Assembly (NCBI GenBank): GCA_037783415.1
Contig: JAZGTN010000063.1
Coordinates: forward strand, 62,001 to 126,000
Source of the DNA: Leptasterias polaris
Taxonomy: Eukaryota > Echinodermata > Asteroidea > Forcipulatida > Asteriidae
Reading direction: 5' to 3'
Length of the DNA stretch: 64,000 nt
Below, one piece after another: positions 57,389-64,000 of this stretch (positions within the stretch are counted from its first letter, which is position 1; every line of letters starts with the position of its first letter). Made by a program: the position numbers and the translations under genes. The notes under the pieces were generated by a model, which did not search any database, was not told the origin of the DNA, and worked only from the letters and a program-made list of their open reading frames with translations.

Positions 57389-59574
57389 TCTTCCTGTTCT
57401 TCTTTTCTTTGAACTTTCTCTACAAGATTTCTCAAAAAGTAAAAGGTGTACAAACTTGAAACTTAGCATACACTTGAACCTTAATATGAGGACGGCACGC
57501 GAAGAATTGCGTCATGATGACGTCATCAGGTATCGAATTACAAGGTTTTTAAAGTTGAAAAGTGACCATTTGCTTTTTGCTGTATCTCAACGAATAGGAA
57601 AGCTATGATGTTCATACTTGGGCATCGCATAGATCAAGACTGGGGCAACATTTGAAAAGTTAACGCCAAAATCGTACGACCTTATCTTCCAGGTCGTTAC
57701 GTTAGGTCAAAGTTCACCTTCGGTTTTTTTCCTTCAAAAAACAACTTTCGAGCTTATCTATGGAATAACTCAAGATTGAGATTGAATTGAATGTTGAAAC
57801 TCACCAGATAGTTGAACCTTAGTATCAAGACAACACATACTTAATTACGTCATGATGACGTCATCGGGCACTGAATTACATTTAATCAAAGTTTAATATT
57901 TGTAAAAATCATAACTCAAAAACCATAATTCGGATTTTGACAATCTACACATCATCGGATAGGTTGTTAAATGTTCTACAAATGCTTCAAAGAACAGATC
58001 ATTTTTAGATTGACTTCCAGTTCCAATCGGGACATTAAGTGATTTTCCCACAATTTACCAAAATCTCAGAATTCTATTCACCAGTTTCACTGTGAATCTT
58101 ATCAGCTGTTATCAGTTAAGTAATTGTTTTATAAACATTCTCCCTGGAACCAATTCCCCAAGGCCAGTGATCCATAACCCACAAGCCTACTTGCTGGTGT
58201 CAAATCACCGAAATGCTGAAGAGCAGAGAGAAAGTCCTATTGTTTCTTATTCAATTTCTCGAGATATATTTGGTCGATTTTTATGATTCAAAGTTGCTTT
58301 AATGATAACATTTAACTCACTTTCCCAATACTTTACATTTTAAACAAGAAACTGTAAAATTTCGTCGATGGTTCTGTCTGTAAACTCACAGGCAATGACA
58401 CCCTAAACCACATGTTTGCACTTTTGATCAGATAAGAAAGATCTTGTTGAAAACTGCTCATTCCCAAACCAGTCGGTATGAACCCGAGTTTGTCGTACAT
58501 GTAGGCAAACTCAGATCTGCTTTTAATGTGTGATTCACGTATTGAGTTGAAATTTTCTTAATATCTTATCTTATCCATTTCTTTAAAACTACTATTTCAG
58601 GATAATTTTTATATCAGGTTGTAGAATTAACCTTGCTCAAACTTTTGGACAGACATGACAACATTTTGACATTTACATCTGGTCCAAAAAGGACAACAAA
58701 TGACGCACGATAGTATATTAATGTGCAAGCAGCCTTGCCCTGGCCACTCAAACTTTAAATTATGTTTCTCAAGCGTATTCTCTTATTTATTTGTTTATGT
58801 TTGAAAGTCTGTAACAAATAACACTTAAGAGACCGGCGGTTGCTTTATGCGGGATCATACTAAGGTCAAATAGGTCTTAATTTTTTGTCATGCGCGTGAC
58901 CTCACATGACCTCTACTTCCGGTCGAAACCGGAATTGCCCAGTAACTTGAAAGTGGGAATTTTTTTTGAGTTGTTTTTAACTATGTTGTGATCTGGCAAG
59001 TGTCTGGTTTACGTCACATAATTCAAAAGCGCCCACTAGCGGCAGGCTGAAAACAGTTCAAAACACATAATTTAAAGCTCTTGGGCAATTCTAGTTTTTT
59101 GCAGATTTCTCAAAAAGTAAAAGTTGTACAAACTTGAAACTTAGCATACACTTGAACCTTAATATGAGGACGGCACGCGAAGAATTGCGTCATGATGACG
59201 TCATCAGGTATCGAATTACAAGGTTTTTAAAGGTGAAAAATTACCATTTGCTTGTTGCTGTATCTCACTGAAAATAACAAAACACACAATTTAAAGCTCT
59301 TGGGCAATTCTAGATACTTTGTACAAAGTGTGACCCCATTTGACCTTTCCCTGTCAAAACCGGAAGTTGAAGTTTCATAGGCCCTATGACAACCTTTATG
59401 CTATGATTTTGCACAGAGATCAACAAGAAGTACAAATAAATATTTTGCCTGTCAGCACAGCACAATTACAAAAAAAAACCTTCACACAATAATTTCCCTA
59501 TTTTTATTTACGCAGTCACTTTATTTCGTTCGACCCGAACACCCTGAGTTTGTCCACAAACTCTAGATTTCTAG
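57389..59574 (+). repeat. 2.18-kb tandem unit 1 (Helitron-like body)
   Basis: Begins TCTTCCTGTTCTTCTTTTC and ends with hairpin GAGTTTGTCCACAAACTC (59546-59563), TAGATTT and CTAG. Contains an approximately 170-bp sub-repeat twice (57425 and 59108) and three TGACGTCA motifs (57518, 57856, 59196). Short ORFs recur between units only because the units are near identical. Confidence 0.85.
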
Positions 59575-59576
59575 TT

Positions 59577-59638
59577 AGGTGTTCGGCCATCAGCCGAAAA
59601 CCTATTGTTATTGTTAAGTTTTTTTTTTTTTTTTTTTT
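59577..59638. repeat. Hairpin + T-run spacer between units 1 and 2
   Basis: AGGTGTTCGGCC...GCCGAAAACCT followed by TATTGTTATTGTTAAG and 22 T. This is a single hairpin module like those at 56802-57362. Confidence 0.85.
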
Positions 59639-61814
59639 TCTTCCTGTTCTTCTTTTCCCTGAACTTTCTCTACAAGATTTCTCAAAAAGTAAAAGGTGTA
59701 CAAACTTGAAACTTAGCATACACTTGAACCTTAATATGAGGACGGTACGCGAAGAATTGCGTCATGATGACGTCATCAGGTATCGAATTACAAGGTTTTT
59801 AAAGTTGAAAAGTGACCATTTGCTCTTTGCTGTATCTCAACGAATATGAAAGCTATGATGTTCATACTTGGGCATCGCATAGATCAAGACTGGGGCAACA
59901 TTTGAAAAGTTAACGCCAAAATCGTACGACCTTATCTTCCAGGTCGTTACCCTAGGTCGAAGTTCACCTTCGTTTTTTTCCCTTCAAAAATCAACTTTCG
60001 AGCTTATCTATGGAATAACTCAAGATTGAGATTGAATTGAATGTTGAAACTCACCAGATAGTTGAACCTTAGTATCAAGACAACACATACTTAATTACGT
60101 CATGATGACGTCATCGGGCACTGAATTACAATTAATCAAAGTTTAATATTTGTAAAAATCATAACTCAAAAACCATAATTCGGATTTTGACAATCTACAC
60201 ATCATCGGATAGGTTGTTAAATGTTCTACAAATGCTTCAAAGAACAGATCATTTTGAGATTGACTTCCAGTTCCAATCGGAACATTAAGTGATTTTCCCA
60301 CAATTTACCAAAATCTCAGAATTCTATTCACCAGTTTCACTGTGAATCTTATCAGCTGTTATCAGTTAAGTACTTGTTTTATAAACATTCTCCCTGGAAC
60401 CAATTCCCCAAGGCCAGTGATCCATAACCCACAAGCCTACTTGCTGGTGTCAAATCACCGAAATGCTGAAGAGCGGAGAGAAAGTCCTATTGTTTCTTAT
60501 TCAATTTCTCGAGATATATTTGGTCGATTTTTATGATTCAAAGTTGCTTTAATGATAACATTTAACTCACTTTCCCAATACTTTACATTTTAAACAAGAA
60601 ACTGTGAAATTTCGTCGATGGTTCTGTCTGTAAACTCACAGGCAATGACACCCTAAACCACATGTTTGCACTTTTGATCAGATAAGAAAGATCTTGTTGA
60701 AAACTGCTCTTTCTCAAACCAGTTGGTATGAACCCGAGTTTGTCATACATGTAGGCAAACTCAGATCTGCTTTTAATGTGTGATTCACGTATTGAGTTGA
60801 AATTTTCTTAATATCTTATCTTATTAATTTCTGTAAAACTACTATTTCAGGATAATTTTTATATCAGGTTGTAGAATTAACCTTGCTCAAACTTTTGGAC
60901 AGACATGACAACATTTTAACATTTACATCTGGTCCAAAAAGGACAACAAATGACGCACGATAGTATATTAATGTGCAAGCAGCCTTGCCCTGGCCACTCA
61001 AACTTTAAATTATGTTTCTCAAGCGTATTCTCTTATTTATTTGTTTATGTTTGAAAGTCTGTAACAAATAACACTTAAGAGACCGGCGGTTGCTTTATGC
61101 GGGATCATACTAAGGTCAAATAGGTCTTAATTTTTTGTCATGCGCGTGACCTCACATGACCTCTACTTCCGGTCGAAACCGGAATTGCCCAGTAACTTGA
61201 AAGTGGGAATTATTTTTGAGTTGTTTTTAACTATGTTGTGATCTGGCAAGTGTCTGGTTTACGTCACATAATTCAAAAGCGCCCACTAGCGGCAGGCTGA
61301 AAACAGTTCAAAACACATAATTTAAAGCTCTTGGGCAATTCTAGTTTTTTGCAGATTTCTCAAAAAGTAAAAGTTGTACAAACTTGAAACTTAGCATACA
61401 CTTGAACCTTAATATGAGGACGGCACGCGAAGAATTGCGTCATGATGACGTCATCAGGTATCGAATTACAAGGTTTTTAAAGGTGAAAAATTACCATTTG
61501 CTTGTTGCTGTATCTCACTGAAAATAACAAAACACACAATTTAAAGCTCTTGGGCAATTCTAGATACTTTGTACAAAGTGTGACCCCATTTGACCTTTCC
61601 CTGTCAAAACCGGAAGTTGAAGTTTCATATGACAACCTTTATGCTATGATTTTGCACAGAGATCAACAAGTACAAATAAATATTTTGCCTGTCAGCACAG
61701 CACATTTACACAAAAAAACCTTCACACAATAATTTCCCTATTTTGATTTACGCAGTCACTTTATTTCGTTCGACCCGAACACCCTGAGTTTGTCCACAAA
61801 CTCTAGATTTCTAG
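59639..61814 (+). repeat. 2.18-kb tandem unit 2 (Helitron-like body)
   Basis: Same start, end and internal order as unit 1, with CTAG at 61811-61814. Differs mainly by point changes and a few small indels. Confidence 0.85.
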
Positions 61815-61815
61815 T

Positions 61816-63994
61816 TCTTCCTGTTCTTCTTTTCCCTGAACTTTCTCGACAAGATTTCTCAAAAAGTAAAAGGTGTACAAACTTGAAACTTAGCATACAC
61901 TTGAACCTTAATATGAGGACGGCACGCGAAGAATTGCGTCATGATGACGTCATCAGGTATCGAATTACAAGGTTTTTAAAGTTGAAAAGTGACCATTTGC
62001 TTTTTGCTGTATCTCAACGAATATGAAAGCTATGATGTTCATACTTGGACATCGCATAGATCAAGACTGGGGCAACATTTGAAAAGTTAACGCCAAAATC
62101 GTACGACCTTATCTTCCAGGTCGTTACCCTAGGTCGAAGTTCACCTTCGGTTTTTTTCCTTCAAAAAACAACTTTCGAGCTTATCTATGGAATAACTCAA
62201 GATTGAGATTGAATTGAATGTTGAAACTCACCAGATAGTTGAACCTTAGTATCAAGACAACACATACTTAATTACGTCATGATGACGTCATCGGGCACTG
62301 AATTACATTTAATCAAAGTTTAATATTTGTAAAAATCATAACTCAAAAACCATAATTCGGATTTTGACAATCTACACATCATCGGATAGGTTGTTAAATG
62401 TTCTACAAATGCTTCAAAGAACAGATCATTTTTAGATTGACTTCCAGTTCCAATCGGAACATTAAGTGATTTTCCCACAATTTACCAAAATCTCAGAATT
62501 CTATTCACCAGTTTCCCTGTGAATCTTATCAGCTGTTATCAGTTAAGTAATTGTTTTATAAACATTCTCCCTGGAACCAATTCCCCAAGGCCAGTGATCC
62601 ATAACCCACAAGCCTACTTGCTGGTGTCAAATCACCGAAATGCTGAAGAGCAGAGAGAAAGTCCTATTGTTTCTTATTCAATTTCTCGAGATATATTTGG
62701 TCGATTTTTATGATTCAAAGTTGCTTTAATGATAACATTTAACTCACTTTCCCAATACTTTACATTTTAAACAAGAAACTGTGAAATTTCGTCGATGGTT
62801 CTGTCTGTAAACTCACAGGCAATGACACCCTAAACCACATGTTTGCACTTTTGATCAGATAAGAAAGATCTTGTTGAAAACTGCTCTTTCTCAAACCAGT
62901 TGGTATGAACCCGAGTTTGTCATACATGTAGGCAAACTCAGATCTGCTTTTAATGTGTGATTCACGTATTGAGTTGAAATTTTCTTAATATCTTATCTTA
63001 TTAATTTCTGTAAAACTACTATTTCAGGATAATTTTTATATCAGGTTGTAGAATTAACCTTGCTCAAACTTTTGGACAGACATGACAACATTTTAACATT
63101 TACATCTGGTCCAAAAAGGACAACAAATGACGCACGATAGTATATTAATGTGCAAGCAGCCTTGCCCTGGCCACTCAAACTTTAAATTATGTTTCTCAAG
63201 CGTATTCTCTTATTTATTTGTTTATGTTTGAAAGTCTGTAACAAATAACACTTAAGAGACCGGCGGTTGCTTTATGCGGGATCATACTAAGGTCAAATAG
63301 GTCTTAATTTTTTGTCATGCGCGTGACCTCACATGACCTCTACTTCCGGTCGAAACCGGAATTGCCCAGTAACTTGAAAGTGGGAATTTTTTTTGAGTTG
63401 TTTTTAACTATGTTGTGATCTGGCAAGTGTCTGGTTTACGTCACATAATTCAAAAGCGCCCACTAGCGGCAGGCTGAAAACAGTTCAAAACACATAATTT
63501 AAAGCTCTTGGGCAATTCTAGTTTTTTGCAGATTTCTCAAAAAGTAAAAGTTGTACAAACTTGAAACTTAGCATACACTTGAACCTTAATATGAGGACGG
63601 CACGCGAAGAATTGCGTCATGATGACGTCATCAGGTATCGAATTACAAGGTTTTTAAAGGTGAAAAATTACCATTTGCTTGTTGCTGTATCTCACTGAAA
63701 ATAACAAAACACACAATTTAAAGCTCTTGGGCAATTCTAGATACTTTGTACAAAGTGTGAACCCATTTGACCTTTCCCTGTCAAAACCGGAAGTTGAAGT
63801 TTCATATGACAACCTTTATGCTATGATTTTGCACAGAGATCAACAAGAAGTACAAATAAATATTTTGCCTGTCAGCACAGCACAATTACAAAAAAAAACC
63901 TTCACACAATAATTTCCCTATTTTTATTTACGCAGTCACTTTATTTCGTTCGACCCGAACACCCCGAGTTTGTCCACAAACTCTAGATTTCTAG
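61816..63994 (+). repeat. 2.18-kb tandem unit 3 (Helitron-like body)
   Basis: It starts one base after the CTAG of unit 2, without the hairpin spacer, and ends with CTAG at 63991-63994. The bases TTAGGT at 63995-64000 begin another spacer, so the array continues beyond the window. Confidence 0.85.
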
Positions 63995-64000
63995 TTAGGT

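Noticed and set aside
57389..63996. 64-80 codon ORFs repeated in each 2.2-kb unit (for example at 58092, 60342, 62519 and 47826)
   Set aside because: They mostly begin at non-ATG codons and are shared only because the units are near-identical duplicates. There is no sign of constraint.

Overview
The window reads as AT-rich, intron-dominated animal genomic DNA with no bacterial-type operons. The dispersed motif TACATGTA, tRNA-derived SINEs, Tx1-, Jockey- and CR1-like LINE remnants, Ty3/Gypsy, piggyBac-like and long-TIR DNA elements, together with a PLAG-family zinc-finger gene, suggest a marine invertebrate, most likely a deuterostome such as an echinoderm. That assignment is an inference.

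The only host gene I can name is a PLAG1/PLAGL-type C2H2 transcription factor on the minus strand. Its last coding exon (15277-16845) carries seven zinc fingers in the PLAG arrangement. An upstream exon (46570-46667) joins it in phase across an intron of about 29.7 kb, and the 5' end lies beyond the window. Almost everything else is repeat sequence, much of it inside that intron. A possible very long 3' UTR runs from 15276 towards about 8450 and contains one unrecognised exon-like ORF.

Layout. 1-4650: a dead Tx1-like reverse transcriptase carrying a hAT-like element with a perfect 8-bp target duplication, a second copy of that element with extreme G-runs, and a 201-bp tandem repeat. 4900-6740: a dead Tx1-type ORF1 (minus) interrupted by a piggyBac-like element. 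7090-8430: a degenerate tandem repeat and a near-perfect hairpin. 8450-16845: the PLAG 3' region. 17590-31300: roughly 4.1-kb higher-order repeats containing arrays of about 120-bp satellite with DR5 nuclear-receptor-like motifs. 31364-35767: a decayed Ty3/Gypsy element. 35800-46330: LINE fragments, hairpin clusters and an inverted pair of elements carrying a 21-bp minisatellite. 46570-46667: PLAG exon. 47387-50800: an unknown ORF and one solo copy of the 2.2-kb repeat. 51216-56007: a nested inverted-repeat structure with two long-TIR elements, each with a 9-10 bp target duplication and a paralogous empty site nearby. 56000-57372: a CRE-rich repeat and eleven tandem hairpins. 57389-64000: three near-identical bodies of about 2.18 kb in tandem.

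The most notable pattern is a repeated terminus: an 8-9 bp stem hairpin, then 7-8 bases, then CTAG. It occurs at the edges of the DR5 satellite blocks (minus orientation) and at the end of every 2.2-kb unit (plus orientation). One case inserts exactly between A and T when compared with a paralogous uninterrupted copy. This looks like a non-autonomous Helitron-like family that spreads DR5, CRE and hairpin modules through and around a developmental transcription-factor gene.
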